Origin: Scylla paramamosain
Lineage: Eukaryota > Arthropoda > Malacostraca > Decapoda > Portunidae
Direction of reading: 5' to 3'
DNA length: 64,000 nucleotides
Assembly (NCBI RefSeq): GCF_035594125.1
Contig: NC_087190.1
Location: 5,104,001 to 5,168,000, forward strand
In this document: piece by piece, positions 1-26,255 of the stretch
Layout of the letters: each line of letters begins with the position of its first letter
Numbering within the stretch: the first letter of the stretch is position 1
The notes under the pieces: model-generated
The model's database searches: none
Told to the model about the DNA's origin: nothing
Seen by the model: only the letters and a program-made list of their open reading frames with translations
Position numbers and translations under genes: made by a program

Positions 1-35
<35 letters not shown>

Positions 36-539
36 TGGGCTGCCCTGTGTGGGACTGCCTGCCTGGTATACAGATAGGTAGAAAATTTTTGTGTACTGTC
101 ACTTGATTTAAATAGTTATATTGTTGTTTACCATCACTTTATATAGATAAATAGATCAATTTATTTAAAGTTATATTTTGTTTACTATCACTTTATTTAA
201 ATAGTTATATTGTTGTTTGCTGTCATTTTATATAGATAGATCAGTTTATTTAAACAGCTGTATTTCTGCTTACCATCAATCACTTTATATAGAAGGTAGA
301 TAGATAGATCACTTTATATAAACAGTTATCCATTATTATATTATCACTGGTATATACTTTGGATAGATAGATCACTTTATGTAAACAGTTATCCATTATT
401 AGTTATTGCTGGCCTGGTATATAGATAGACAGATAGATAGATCATTTTGCACAAACAGTTATCCATTATTAACTTATTGCTGACCTGATAGATAGATTAA
501 ACAGCCACTCATTCATCACCCCCTACCACTCCCCAACAG
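1..539. repeat. Short repeat remnant and degenerate GATA-rich tandem sequence
   Basis: (GT)n at 1-34, the short-repeat tail GGGCTGCCCTGTGTGGGACT, then a diverged tandem block with ATAGATAGATCACTTTATAT and AACAGTTATCCATTATT units. This is the ASCC3 intron before the first visible exon. Confidence 0.7.
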
Positions 540-755
540 AAACTTCCCCACCCTGCCACAACTGATGGAGGCAGTGAGGGGGGACAAGTACGAGGTGGTG
601 GCAGCTCCCCTGAGGGAGTACCTGGAGGAGGGGCAGGTGCAGGCCACTTACCGCACCCTGCAGCACCTCCCTCGCATGGCTGTCAGTGCTTGTGTGCGCG
701 GACGTAATGGGGAGGTGCTGTCCAGTGCTAATGTGTGCTCTGGTGAGTGGGGGTG

Positions 756-823
<68 letters not shown>

Positions 824-828
824 TGTTA

Positions 829-861
<33 letters not shown>

Positions 862-949
862 CAGTAATCTATGGGAAGACTTATACATACATATCAGAGT
901 AAATTAATGGATAAAGAAATATTGTTAATTATACTTCAGTCCTTCTCCC

Positions 950-1014
<65 letters not shown>

Positions 1015-1235
1015 TCATTCCTGAAAAGTAGTAGTAGTAAGTAGTACCAATGGGGAAACCTGTCATTACATGCAGCATTATTTTCTGTACTTAGTTCTTT
1101 CTTCTAACTTGTCGCAGGAGGAGGAAGGGGAGGAGTGGAGACTGGTGGAACAGAGGTGGAGGCGGGGCAGGAGTACACCCTGGCAGTCACCCTGGCACGG
1201 CTCAACAGGGTAGGCAGTGTATTGCCCTCTCACCC

Positions 1236-1299
<64 letters not shown>

Positions 1300-3210
1300 T
1301 TCTAAGAGCATTTGTGAATTTAAGCTTTTCATTGATATGATTTTCCATTGTTAATACTGCAATTGTTAATACTCCTATCACACACATACACACACACACA
1401 CACATACACACACACACAGATTATATCCTAAGAGTATTTTTAAGTTTAAGTCTTTCACTGCCTTGGTTCTCCTTTGCTAATATTGCAAGTACTGTAAAAA
1501 TGTCTCCATGGTTACTGAAAGAACAAAGAATTTTCTTATCTAGGCCACAGAACTATTTAAGAGACCAGTACTCAAGTAAGTGTCTGAAAAGTGTTTCTAT
1601 AAAGGAAAACATTGTCTAGCAGTGAACCAAGTGAATGACTGAGTCACAACCCCACCAGTGTGATCTTATTTCCCATTAATCACAACTAAGGTATTGCATG
1701 ATTTGTAAGATATGAAGGAAAAGTACTCATGAATGAAATGTTAATCCTCCCCCCCCCCCCTCTCTCAGGCTCAAGATCTGCGAGTCCATGCCCACAAGTT
1801 CCCAAAGCCCAAGGATGAGGGTTGGTTCCTGGTGCTGGGTGAAGTGGAGGGTGGTGAGCTGGTGGCCCTGCGTCGTGTCCCTGCTGTGCGAGGCCGCACC
1901 ACTCACCTCCTCTCCTTCAGGACTCCAGCAAACCCAGGCAAGATCACTCAGGCACACCTTATCTTGTAACATTGTCTCACTAGTTCTTCTCACTCAGTCC
2001 AGTCAGGCACACCTCATCTTGTAACACAGAGCCTCATCAGTTCATCTCATTCAGTCACTTCTCATCTCACACAACATTGAGTCTCACCAGTGTATCTCAC
2101 TCAGTCCAGTCATCCCCACTTCATCTCACACAACATTGAGTCTCATCACTTCATCTCTCTTATTTCACCCAGGCAGGCACACATCTTATATTATCAAGTC
2201 TCATCTGTTCATCTCACCCGTCAATTAATCCATCTGGTTTCTTGCCTTACCTGTCTCTAAAACACACCTCACCTTTCAGTTCCTTATTCTGTCAGTTTGA
2301 TCTAACCACACATCTCTTCTTTAGGATTCTGTGGCAGTTTAGGTTGTTCTGAGTCTATTAACATGGAGTTCCTGGAGTTCTCCAAACACACCTAACATCT
2401 ACCTGCATCTTACATAACCTCACCTGAATTCCCTTACACACATCCTTCATCTAACACTACAAAAGTTCCTGTAACACCCCTGACATCTACCTGGATTTTA
2501 TCTAGCCTCACCTGAATTTTCTTACACACACCCTCATATCACTAAACCATCAAACTACTTATCAGACCACACCTCTTAACCACACTTCCCTAGCCAGTCT
2601 GTCCAGATCTTTGACCTAATCTGACCTCCCCTCCACAGGCCCTGCAGTGCTGACCCTCTACCTGATGTCCGATGGTTACCTTGGCCTTGACCAGCAGTAC
2701 GACATTCCCTTCAGGGTCATACCAGCCACGCAGCAGGAGGAGGAGGATGAGTGGCAGGAGGAGGAGGAGGAAGAGCTGGACCACGGGATTAATGATGGGT
2801 CTAGCAAGAAATGGTTACCCCCGGCACCAGGTAAGGCAGCTGTGGGTTTTTTAGGTGACCTGTCTTTCTGTATATTTATCCTGTGTTTATGTCAGTGGCC
2901 TGCTGTCTATTTGTATATTTAATCTTCCTCGCTTTCCATTTTTTTTTGGTTATGTCATCCATCTCTGTATGTACTATCTATCTATGTTTCATATCTCCCT
3001 TTCTGTTTTTAAAATTAACTCAGTCTATCTGTCATCCATCTCGCTCTCTCTCTATACATATGATGCACTGTCTATGCATTTCATATATCTTTTTATCCCT
3101 TTCTGTATTTTAAGTGAACTCTCTATTTATCTATTATCCATCTCTATACCTGTGATCCATCATCTATATATTTCATATATTTTCTTCCTTTCTGATATTT
3201 AGGTTATGTC

Positions 3211-3306
<96 letters not shown>

Positions 3307-3632
3307 TATCATCCATTTATATGATCCTATGATCTACTGTCTATATATTTCATCTCTTTCCCCTCTGTTTTTAGACAACCTATATCTGTTATCCATCTCT
3401 GCAGCAATTTACTGTCTGTATATTTAATCTCTCCCTTTCCCCAGATATGCTCCCAGTGATGAAGTCTTGCTTTACTGACAAAAAGGAGGACAAAAAGAGA
3501 GAAGAGGAGCAGCAGGAAGAGGAGGAGGAGGAGGAAAGTGAGAGTCACACAGAATCCACCATCCCACAGCCTTCGCGGCATTTTGGGGGCCGGGAACAGA
3601 GGCCGAGGGGGGGACGGCGAAGGAATTACTGA
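540..3632 (+). CDS. ASCC3: ASCC3, activating signal cointegrator 1 complex subunit 3, C-terminal exons (5' partial)
   Basis: Coding exons read as 540-742, 1118-1209, 1769-1937, 2639-2830 and 3445-3632; phases agree throughout and give 280 residues to a TGA stop. ASCC3 is a Ski2-like DNA/RNA helicase of the ASC-1 complex that works in alkylation repair and in splitting collided ribosomes. The visible part is the end of the second Sec63 unit and its FN3-like fold: FPKPKDEGWFLVLGEVEGGE in exon 3 and LMSDGYLGLDQQYDI in exon 4 match ASCC3; the paralogue SNRNP200 has MGCDQEY instead of LGLDQQYD. The tail after DQQYDI (about 100 residues) is rich in Glu and ends in an Arg/Gly-rich stretch, longer than I recall for vertebrate ASCC3. 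The intron after exon 3 uses a GC donor. First exon begins one base into a codon, so upstream exons lie left of the window. Convergent with ALG8. Confidence 0.93.
766..1012. repeat. (AGT)n and (AAT)n arrays in an ASCC3 intron
   Basis: (AGT)n at about 766-862 starts soon after the donor at 743; a second array, (AAT)n, is at about 952-1012. Confidence 0.95.
3221..3303. repeat. (TA)n
   Basis: 83-bp TA tract preceded by a short (TG)n, in the last ASCC3 intron. Confidence 0.97.
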
Positions 3633-4084
3633 TAGGGTGATGGGAAAGTGAGGATGACGAGGGAGTGATGTATAATCCATGCATTCAAATCCAATAACTT
3701 TTTGTTATGTTGTAGTTGAGTAATCTATCAAGCATTCCTGAGTAGTTTTGTTGATTGTTTTTGCCATTGGGTCTTAATTTTGCAAGCACAAAAGATGGAC
3801 CACATTCAAGCTCCAGTTACTGTCATCTCGTACTTCATTTATCCTTAACTATTAGTAATGTGTGATATTTGGGTACAGATGACAGTTCACTGGGACGTCT
3901 CCCTCAAATCCAGTGTAAATGTTGCAAATATAATGAAAGTGTATTATTTATTATCTGGGGACAATATTTTGGTACTTGATGTCATGTATGAGTGGGTTAT
4001 ATTGAGGTGTTGCTATTATATATAGTTTGCCTCCATGATGTTTAAGCCTTGTTTTAGTGGTCAGGATGGCAGGTAAGCAGCATG

Positions 4085-4174
<90 letters not shown>

Positions 4175-4350
4175 ACACTGCATTAATGACCTGAGTTTCA
4201 TTTGCACTGAAGATCAACAACTTTATTCTCTTGCAAAGTATTACATTTTTTCTTTATGTCTGTCTAACAATGAAAACAAGGTGTTCTGCATACATATGGT
4301 GGTGAGAGATGAATGTGTGGAGCCTGGAATGCTGCAGAACACTGTAGAAC

Positions 4351-4465
4351 AATAAAACTTGAATGATGAAAAAAGCAAGGCAGCAGGAATGGTGTGAAAA
4401 TGGTACAATACTTGGGACAGCCTAAGTGCTTAGCCACTAATATTTGTTCCCTGTGGCTCAATAAA
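4351..4465 (+). terminator. Candidate poly(A) signals of ASCC3
   Basis: AATAAA occurs at 4351-4356 and again at 4460-4465, about 720 and 830 bases after the ASCC3 stop and after an (AC)n tract at 4087-4168. Either could end the transcript. No cDNA was available to choose between them. Confidence 0.4.
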
Positions 4466-6137
4466 TATTATTGAATGTTCAAAAGAAGAGTGATATCTTA
4501 TGATAACATGTTTCTGACAAACTCAGAAACAAAATAAGGATGGAGGGTGTGCAGAATGCAGTGCAATGTGGGGTGGTGCAGTGTCCTGCGGGGCAGCAGT
4601 GTTACTGCCCTAAACTCCACTCCTTAGCCACCAAGTAATGCACAGCCCTACAGCAATGTATTTTGCACAGTACTGTCCTAAATTTTTTTGGGGGGTCTGA
4701 ACCCCAATTATATGTTCCTTGGGTAATATGTTCCTTGGGTAATCCTTGTGCCAAACAGAATCTTCAAGCAACACAAAAAAAGTAAGTACTCTGTGTTGCC
4801 TGCCTCACAAATCAATCAAAAGAATACAGAAAGTAGACATTCCATTGTAGAATTGCAACATACAAAGAAAGACAAAGACTGTGTTAGTGTTGAACTTGAT
4901 GGCCTGGCCTTGAGCAACCTACATTAATTTTGATTATATCATGGTGAATAACTGGTGAATCTTTTAGTTAGTAGTCTCTTATGCAAGTAAAAAAATATAT
5001 ATACTCTCAAAACTTTTTGATGGCACCTTGTGGAATGTGTAACACTTCATGGAGAAGGTACTGCCCAACGTCTCCCACAGCGGTGGTTGCAGTGGTCAAC
5101 AAGAGGACACAATGGCCAAGTCAGGTTTTCTAGTGTGCCCACTCATGACTTCATGCATAGAAAATGAGGCAGATTATCTTCCTCCTTAACGATACAAATA
5201 ACAAACACTGTACATAACAGATTCCACCCATCATGACATTTCTTTGTGCTGATAACACCAGAAGCCATTCATGTCACTAGCTGATGTGGTGCACACATGG
5301 ACAAAAGCTGATTAACCAACACTACTGCCTGGTATTTTCCTCTCAATCTTCAATCATCTTATCTGCTTGAACTAATGTCACTGCAGATCAAAGCACTTCA
5401 GATTGATGGAAAGCATAAAGTACATTGAAAGTATGTTAAATGAAAACAAGGCTTGAAAATTAAATGTTTTTCCCACCATTTGGCATCAGTTTTTTGCACT
5501 TTATCATTAATATCTGCACATCACCACATATCAGCATTATAACATATTTCCCAGTACTTCTTAACATCTCTTAACAGCCTTTTGAATGTCAACAGATCTC
5601 AACACCGCAAAACACTCATTCCCTCATTGGCAACACCTCTCAACACTTCTTGAAAGTCACAAACAGGGGCCACATCACCCTGTAGCCTTGAGCAAAGTAT
5701 TCTTCCTTAAAGCTCGTCAGCTGCTCATCATCACAAACATCACTCGCCATCACCACCTGAACACTGTACTGCTCTCAGTCACCTCTGGAATGACACATCC
5801 TTTTGCATATTTTGGATGCAAAGACTGTACCTATTCATGAGGTCAACATTCCCATGAAAGGGAGCAGCTGAGACAAGGTACACACACACGCACAAAAACA
5901 TTTCCTGCGACTAAACCATGATCCATCTGAAGGTGAAGGGCTTATAGAAAACCCACAATATGATCAATAACAATAAATACTTCAAAGACCTGAGCTGAGT
6001 TTTCCTTCAACCTTCAGTTGTTCCCTTGACAGCCTCAAACACAGGACTCCTCCACAAGACAGACACTTTTCCAGTACTCCTGCAATGCTTCTGATCCACC
6101 ATCCCACTTTCAAATCCAATAAAACACCCAAAACTAC
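4466..6137. other. Intergenic sequence, no gene seen
   Basis: Between the ASCC3 poly(A) candidates and the TTAA-flanked element. A/T-rich, with only short shadow frames. A small clustered CTT/CACC-rich part at 5580-5850 has no recognisable coding. Confidence 0.6.
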
Positions 6138-6141
6138 TTAA

Positions 6142-6785
6142 CCCTTAAAGGACCTGAGGTGGCTACAGCTGCTTTACCAGGCCAGGACTGGAGGTGATTT
6201 TTATGCTAAATTTATCTATTTTTTGTAGATTTTTGTAGTGCAATCTTTGGAAATATGGCCTGCAAGCTAGTTAGGTTAATTTCTCAGTCTGCCCAATTCT
6301 CACCATATCCACATGCAGTGAGAAAGATTCTGACAAGTCAGATTCCCTGCCCACTCTCTCCCATCCTTGCGCCTCAATGCCATGTGTATTACCTCCTTGC
6401 ACTCAACCATTTGATACGTCTTAGTGAGAGTGCATTAGGGTGGCAACATGATAAAACTGTTCAGCATGTGTGAAGAAAGCTCAGGGCACCCATCTTCATT
6501 TGGCACTAGCCTTATCCAGTCAGGTGAAACAAAAGCATGACAGGCAAGTGACAGTCTCCAAAAATCTCTTCTCTTCAACCTGTTGTCTCTCCATAACCAC
6601 TGCACGTAGAGACATCTGGATGGCATCGTTAGACTTCTTGTTGGATACAAAGTCTATTTCATTCACTCTTCCATTGTACACTTAAGTTTAAAAAGTGTGT
6701 GAATACAGGCTATTTTCAACGTTTAGCACTGGAGGGTTGGTTCTACTGGGACAAAAATAAACACCACCACTGGTCCTTTAGGGGG
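6142..6785. mobile_element. TTAA-flanked (piggyBac-type) non-autonomous element
   Basis: Inverted ends CCCTTAAAGGACC at 6142 and GGTCCTTTAGGGGG at 6785, with TTAA at 6138-6141 and 6786-6789. TTAA target duplications and C-rich termini are the piggyBac pattern. 644 bp; no transposase frame. Lies between ASCC3 and ALG8. Confidence 0.68.
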
Positions 6786-6945
6786 TTAAGCACCTACTTC
6801 CACTGATCCACCTTCTTAAGTACCAGTCCACAACATAACACTATCTCTCCACCACCACCACTACCACCACCAGCCTGCACAGCATAACACACCCACAGCC
6901 TCACAAAACAGAACCCACAACTTGACACAATACAGACATGGCCCC

Positions 6946-20382
<13,437 letters not shown>

Positions 20383-20532
20383 CTGGAGGTGAAGAAAATC
20401 AGTGAATAGTGACAACTTTGCCTGTTTCAAGATGTCAGATGATTATTTAGGTATCTACTCATATTTTTTTCCCTGGTAGATCTGGGTGTGTTTTGAATGA
20501 ATCTGCTGTTTCCTCTGCATGTCAGCTATTAA

Positions 20533-20736
20533 CCCTTTCAGTGTGATATGGAACAATTAACACCATTAGAAGCAATATAGTCTTTATAAACATGTACAAG
20601 ACACAAAGGCCATAAAAAGAGGACAGGTTTTGCAATTTCTAGCCTGTACAATGTTTGGAGGTGGCTGCAGAAGAGGAACAGATGTCTCAGTATGGTTAGT
20701 GATTAAGGGAAGATGTGCAAAGTAGCAATGAAAGGG
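20533..20736. mobile_element. ~200-bp TTAA-type MITE, inverted copy
   Basis: Left end TTAA then CCCTTTCAGTGTGATATGG; right end AGCAATGAAAGGGG. Its reverse complement aligns along its length with the copies at 18532-18713 and 32354-32549. It lies upstream of the first recognised ALG8 exon. Confidence 0.65.
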
Positions 20737-20741
20737 GTAAG

Positions 20742-23255
20742 ACAGGTAGGAATTGCTGCTGTTAAATGTTATAAGTTTTTAAGGTGTGGCATCGCGAGTT
20801 ACTTACAGGGTGACATTCTCTCTCTCTCTCTCTCTCTCATTCCTATGAAATTTAATGTGGTGATATGTTTGTATCTTGGCCATAAGTACCCAAGTTTCAT
20901 TAACATAATGTAAACAGTGTGGCTTTCTCTGCTGCACAATGGGAATTAAGTAAGCATGTACTGTGGTGACTTTCTATTAGACTGAGAATAAATTAAACAG
21001 TGACTTTCTGCTACACTCTGGGAATGAAGTACAAGGAGTAACTGTTCTTCCTGCACTCCATAAATGAAGTGGATAGTGACTGTTTCTGCTGGTGGCTCTC
21101 CCCCCCCCACAGCCTGCTGACCCCTGCACTGAGGGGCAGCCACAGGGGCCACACAGCTGCTGTGCCTGGGGGGTCATGGAAGCAACCACAGCCAACACAT
21201 TTCCTGACACTGAATGTTTCCTGCTGAGCAAAACACAATACTTCCCAAGTCATGATGAACACAGTGAATGGACCACCTGTGAGATCAATTAACTAAACCT
21301 AACCCAGCCCTCAGGTGAGAACACTTGCATCATTTGAATGTTGCCCTGTGTCACCTTCCAAAAATAACAGAAATAAGGAAAAGATATAAAAGTCAGGGTA
21401 TTTGTTACTTTTCTTGCCCGTGGAACAGCGGCAATTCTTACATCTCTCGCCAGATAGAACCTTTTATTCTGAGTATTTTCAACCCCATACATATGCCTTG
21501 GAAATTTATTATAATACATATGCCTTGGAAATTTATTATAATGCTGCTACCGATTTTTAAAATTTTATCTGTCCTGCCTCAGAGCAACACCACGGTCTGT
21601 TGGGGGCAACCACCCTGAGTAACACACCCACCCCATTTCACTTTAAATTGTCAATTGTCAATCAGATGAGATCGAGTGTGTTCGTACGTGTGTGTGGCAC
21701 TGGGGTGAGTGACCTCATTGTGCTGGTGCAGAATAATTAATGCAGATTGGTAACTTTGAGTGAAGACAATGCCGCAAGCCAGTAAAAAAAAAATACTTGT
21801 TTATTTCAGCCTGTCAGGGAGCTTTGTTTCATCGAAGAACGTGGGCTGAATCTGAATCAGTCTAGCTAAGATGTCCCTGTGTGGTGGCTGCATGGATAAT
21901 TACTTCTTGGTTGTGTCCCGTTTTTATGAGAATAACAAAGCCTCAGTAGCTTTCTCAAGGGAACACTGTTCCCCCACATAGTATGAAGTTCCAGAAGTGT
22001 AACAGTGACTGCACTTTCCACAAAAGTGCAAGGAGTTGGAGGTACGACTCCAGCAATGAGGAGGTTGACCACGAATGAGTGCTGCCTGGCCAGCAAGATG
22101 TTTAATGAATTAATTTGATTGGGTTTGGTCAGGTTAGGTTGGGTTAGGTGTGGTTAAGTTTGGTTTAGTTAGGTTTTTGGTTGAGTTAGATTAGGTTTAG
22201 TTGGGTTAGGCTAGGTTTGGTTAGTTAGGCAAATTGTCCCTAGCAAGGGTTGAAAGCAAGTGGTTCTGAGCAACACATGTGTTATCTGTGATGACATTTA
22301 GGCAGATTTTGGTGTGTTTTGCATTAATTTATTACTCGTTATTTTCGTAAATCGTTACTTTATGAAGGGGAGTGGGGTAACTGTGATATTATAATGCGTG
22401 TGTTACCTTTCGGGACGAAAATATTTTTTCAGGTCGATTTCTGCGTGCTTTGTATTACTCCGATAGTCGTTTTCATTGAAAATCAGCAGTTCCTATTGTG
22501 AGAAGAAGAAAAAAAAAAGGTGATTTCCGATGAAACCGTTAGCAGATTAATTCAAAACATCGAAATCTACCAAAAAAAGAATATTTTCGTCTCCCAGCTT
22601 GAGACGGCCAAGAAAGTAAACATTTGCCTGAAATTAATGAACTAAACCTAATCCAGCCCTCTGGTGAAGACGCGTGTTACTTCAATATTGCCTTGCGCCA
22701 GCTCCAGAAAATCAAAGTAAGGCTAAAACACAAGTATCGGAGGTGGTGAGTGCATGGCAAGCAGCAACACACTCAGACACAGGCGGCGTGACTCACAGGC
22801 TGTGAAGCACTGGCACAATACACCTCTGTCGTACACCTCTGTCTCGCCACGTTTCTTGCATGATTGCATCTCACAGTACCTCTAGCCCAAATGTTACCTG
22901 TCAGAGTTTGTTTACATTCGAGCCTCCTTGATTCCCTCCCTTATTACACACTGCCTATGCCTTATGTACCTTGCCACGCCTTACCTAACACATCGTCGCA
23001 CGCTACACGTCACTATAGTAACTCCGGAGCGTGTACATCACCCACCTGCGAATAAATAGTGTGTTGAACAATACATATGGAGATGCAGAAGAGCGGAGTG
23101 CGCGCTGCTCCCCCCTGACAGCTGGCCGGCGACTGATTACGCGTGAAGGTCGCCATACGCACAGGCGGTCTATTTGATCTGTTTATTTATCATTTACATG
23201 TCAGAGAGTCATAAACGAATACGATATAAATCAAATCAATAAATTAATAAACAGA
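20742..23255. other. 5' flank of ALG8, no exon confirmed
   Basis: Includes two arms of the dispersed CTAACC/GGTGAAGACAC family (21290-21380, 22637-22735), a duplicated ATACATATGCCTTGGAAATT unit near 21487-21540, and a less repetitive, more CpG-containing part at 22650-23170 that could hold a promoter and first exon of ALG8. No start could be proven. Confidence 0.4.
22126..22232. repeat. Degenerate TTAGG/TTGGG-like tract
   Basis: GGTTAGGTTGGGTTAGG and variants, loosely repeating a 5-6 bp unit close to the arthropod telomere motif TTAGG. Short similar tracts are at 40909-40965 (complement) and 42310-42335. Confidence 0.5.
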
Positions 23256-23259
23256 TAAA

Positions 23260-23309
23260 TAATAATAATAATGATGATAATAATAATAATAATAATAATA
23301 GTAATAATG

Positions 23310-23379
<70 letters not shown>

Positions 23380-23906
23380 AATTCAAATTCAAATTCATAG
23401 GGTTTATTGACGTACAATGACACATCAAAGAGAGCAGTCAGCATGCAAACCTATAAGGTCTCACATGATGTTTAACAATTAATAAATTATATCCTTTGAG
23501 CAAATAACTTATGCTTTTTTTTTTTTTTTTTTTTTTTTTTCTTTTTTTTTTAAGATCCGGGCACATTGTTATTTATCACGTGACAAGATTGCACAGTGAC
23601 ATCATTAATATTAGGGTTCCTAAATTCTTCTATTTTTGGGAAAGAACATAAATAGTGTTGCAATGTGTGGGCTTTTACTGCATTACAAAGCTTACAGGGT
23701 ATTTCATCCCTCCCATTTACAAACTACCAACAATGTTTACATCCTAATCTTAGCAACAGTGTCGACTCTAGTTCTACCACAGCAGATATTGGTGTTTTCA
23801 TAAACAGACATACTTTGCTTTCACTGTCTATCATCTTAACAATATTTCCAAGTTCCATTGTCTCCTTCCACTCATCAATTTAACCTTCACAATAATAATA
23901 ATAAAA

Positions 23907-23976
<70 letters not shown>

Positions 23977-23980
23977 TATA

Positions 23981-24005
<25 letters not shown>
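23260..24005. repeat. Two (AAT)n arrays with a unique-looking spacer
   Basis: (AAT)n at 23260-23380 and 23897-24005; the second is followed by (AAC)n to 24055. The stretch between, 23390-23880, has a T-run at 23516-23550 and no recognisable gene. Confidence 0.9.
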
Positions 24006-24014
<9 letters not shown>

Positions 24015-24022
24015 CAATATAA

Positions 24023-24055
<33 letters not shown>

Positions 24056-24448
24056 AAGCTTTTTATCAACACCTCACCTCTGCTTGTCTTCAGCCTCTTT
24101 CTTATCGCTCTTGCTATCTTCTATCGCTATTTTTATGCTAATTGCTCTTCTGATCTGGCTAGCTGCATCCCTCCCGTCCTCCCGCAGCCTCGCTGCACAA
24201 CACTTTCTTCTTTCTCTCACCCTTATTCTGTCCATCTCTCTAAAGCAAGAATTAATCAGTTTTCTCAGTGTAGGAGTTTGTATTTACCCAAGCGCGATAC
24301 GATATGTTGGTCTATATATATGCAGGCGCCATGGGAACCAGGAGTCAGTCTGGACCTCGCTCTCTGTCACGGCATGCCTTGTACTCCCTCGCTCCACAAA
24401 TAAACGCAACCAAGATTCTGGTGTCTCTGCTACCCTTCACACCCCAAC

Positions 24449-25140
24449 ATGGCGCAGTATCGTTTAAACTGGGGTGAGGCACCAGGATGCATCAGAGGAA
24501 ATCCAGGAATGGAGCAAGCAACCCTGGAAGAAGTAGCCACCGGCACACCGGCAAGAGACCACGTGGTGCTTCATCCGCCATTACCAAGCCCTCCCGCCAC
24601 AGCTCCCAGGTCCGGGCCCTTCAGCACACCCCTCGCCCCACCTGCATCAACACGACCACCTAGCGCACAAGCAACTTCACCATCACATCGTCCGCCGGCT
24701 CCCCCGTCGGGTCCAGGGACAGCAACTCAAGGCATGTCACCGGCGGCGTTCGAGGCATGGGCCGTTAGCGTCGAAGACTACGGCCTGATCTGCGGGTGGT
24801 TCCCGCCCCTCGCCGCCCCATACGTGCGTCTCCTGTGCGACGGCAGTCTCCAGCAGCGCATTGACGCACGCTTCGACAAGCAGGACTTCCGGCAGCTCTC
24901 AACCAGTGCAGCGGTAGAGGTGGTGAGAAGTGTGGTGGTCGGACGGCGGTGCGAGGTAGGTGCATGGTCCGATCTCTTTCAGGAGCCGGGAGATAGTGTC
25001 GACGCATACGTGTCGAGGTGCCGTGCCCTGGCAGCCGAGTGCAATTTTCGCTGCCCAGTGTGTGATAACTCACTGACCGAGTACATCATGAGCAGAAAAG
25101 TGGTCATGGGGCTCCTTAGACACCGACAGCACTGCCAGAG
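24449..25140 (+). pseudogene. gag-like remnant of the LTR element
   Basis: Pro/Ala/Ser-rich N-terminal part to about residue 95, then a capsid-like helical region with MSPAAFEAWAVSVEDYGLIC, FDKQDFRQLSTSAAVE, DLFQEPGDSVDAYVSRCRAL and DNSLTEYIMSRKVVMGL, resembling gypsy-type gag with its spaced DSVDAYVSRCR motif. The first ATG straddles the LTR end and is doubtful as a start. The frame stays open but changes into non-homologous sequence after about 25125, where the deletion begins. No CCHC zinc knuckle remains. Confidence 0.65.
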
Positions 25141-25142
25141 CG

Positions 25143-25652
25143 ATCCTCCAGTACCTGAACACACCCCTGCACGGCCTCGACGCATCCCCAGCACAGCTGC
25201 TGACAGGCAGACAGCTGCGAGACGCCATACCCGCAGAGAGCTCCCGCTACCTCATCAACGAGCAGTGGGGCAGGACACTGCGCGATCGGGAACGTGCCAT
25301 GATTCAAACATCAGTCAACTCATCAATACGGCACGACCAGCAAGCCCACAGTCTGACACCCTTGAGGCCCGGGCAGCGAGCACGCATCCAAAACCCATCT
25401 AGCGGGCGGTGGGATAGGGTGGGAACCGTGCTCGAGCTGTCCGCACCCCGTCAGTATCTTCTACGACTAGACGGCAGTGGGAGAGCGTCCATACGGAATA
25501 GACGTCATCTTCGTCCTCTTACCGGTGAACCACAGCTGTCGGATGACTCGACTGAATCCCCTACACCTGTGCGCGTCACCACACCACGGCCCCGTCGCAC
25601 CCAGCGAGCACCAAGGCACCTTGATGATTATTTCTTGAACTCTCCTGTGTAG
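25143..25652 (+). pseudogene. Integrase C-terminal remnant of the LTR element
   Basis: In the third frame, ILQYLNTPLHGLDASPAQLL opens the remnant, followed by TGRQLRDAIP, WGRTLRDRERAM and LRPGQRARIQNP...DRVGTVLELSAPRQYLLRL, which are typical of the gypsy integrase C-terminal region after the catalytic core, ending in FLNSPV and a stop. The catalytic DDE part is missing. It is out of frame with the gag remnant. Confidence 0.75.
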
Positions 25653-25843
25653 GCTAACTCACTGTGTCACTCAAGGATATGTATTATGTTTACTTTTCCT
25701 TTGCTCCCCACAGCGCATATTATATTTTATTTTAAGTTATATCATTACACCATCCTGTGTAATTGGGGGGAGAGTGTAGGAGTTTGTATTTACCCAAGCG
25801 CGGTAAGATAATTATGGTCTATATATATGCAGGTGCCATGGGA

Positions 25844-26255
25844 CACCCCCTTAAAAAAAAAAAAAAAAAAAGTCATCCTGCAAAGAAAAACATAAATTAG
25901 ACAACACACGTGAGGTAAAAAAAAAAAAAAAAATAGCATAACACTGATATGTGATTAAGCAAATACCTAGCAAAGGGGTTCGCCCCCCACTTATCAACCT
26001 TCTACTTTACTTCATCCTTTCACCCTAACTACATCTTCCTTAGCTATACTAGCTAAACTCTTTTTCACCCAACTGTCTATCCCCACACACACACCAAAAA
26101 AAAAAAAAAAAAAACAGGAGTCAGAAAAAAAAAAAGCAATGTGGTCTGCCCACAGTCTTTTCTCTCTACAGTCTTTCCATTTCTAACTATACACCTTCCC
26201 CTGTCCAAACTCTTCTTCATTCACCTTCTTTCTCTAATTAAAGTAAAAGTAAAGT
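25844..26255. mobile_element. Insertion inside the 3' LTR
   Basis: Comparison with the intact 5' LTR shows extra sequence between GCCATGGGA and ACCAGGAGTCAG. It has several A-runs and pyrimidine-rich stretches. An extra CAGGAGTCAG at 26115-26124 suggests two successive events. Its origin is not recognised. Confidence 0.6.

Noticed and set aside
5586..5840. 84-codon plus-strand frame between ASCC3 and ALG8
   Set aside because: No recognisable domain, no splice context and composition like its surroundings.
22126..22232. Interstitial telomere
   Set aside because: The TTAGG-like units are too irregular and short; similar TTAGGTTAGG sequence is common in the dispersed repeats here.
23046..23156. 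A possible first ALG8 exon on the minus strand (ATG at 23156, donor after TTCGCAG at 23046)
   Set aside because: The phase fits the acceptor at 20383, but the 37 codons resemble no ALG8 N-terminus, the start context is weak and the protein would become longer than its family.
25977..26000. GGGGTTCGCCCCCC as a tRNA-type B box
   Set aside because: No A box or cloverleaf could be drawn around it.
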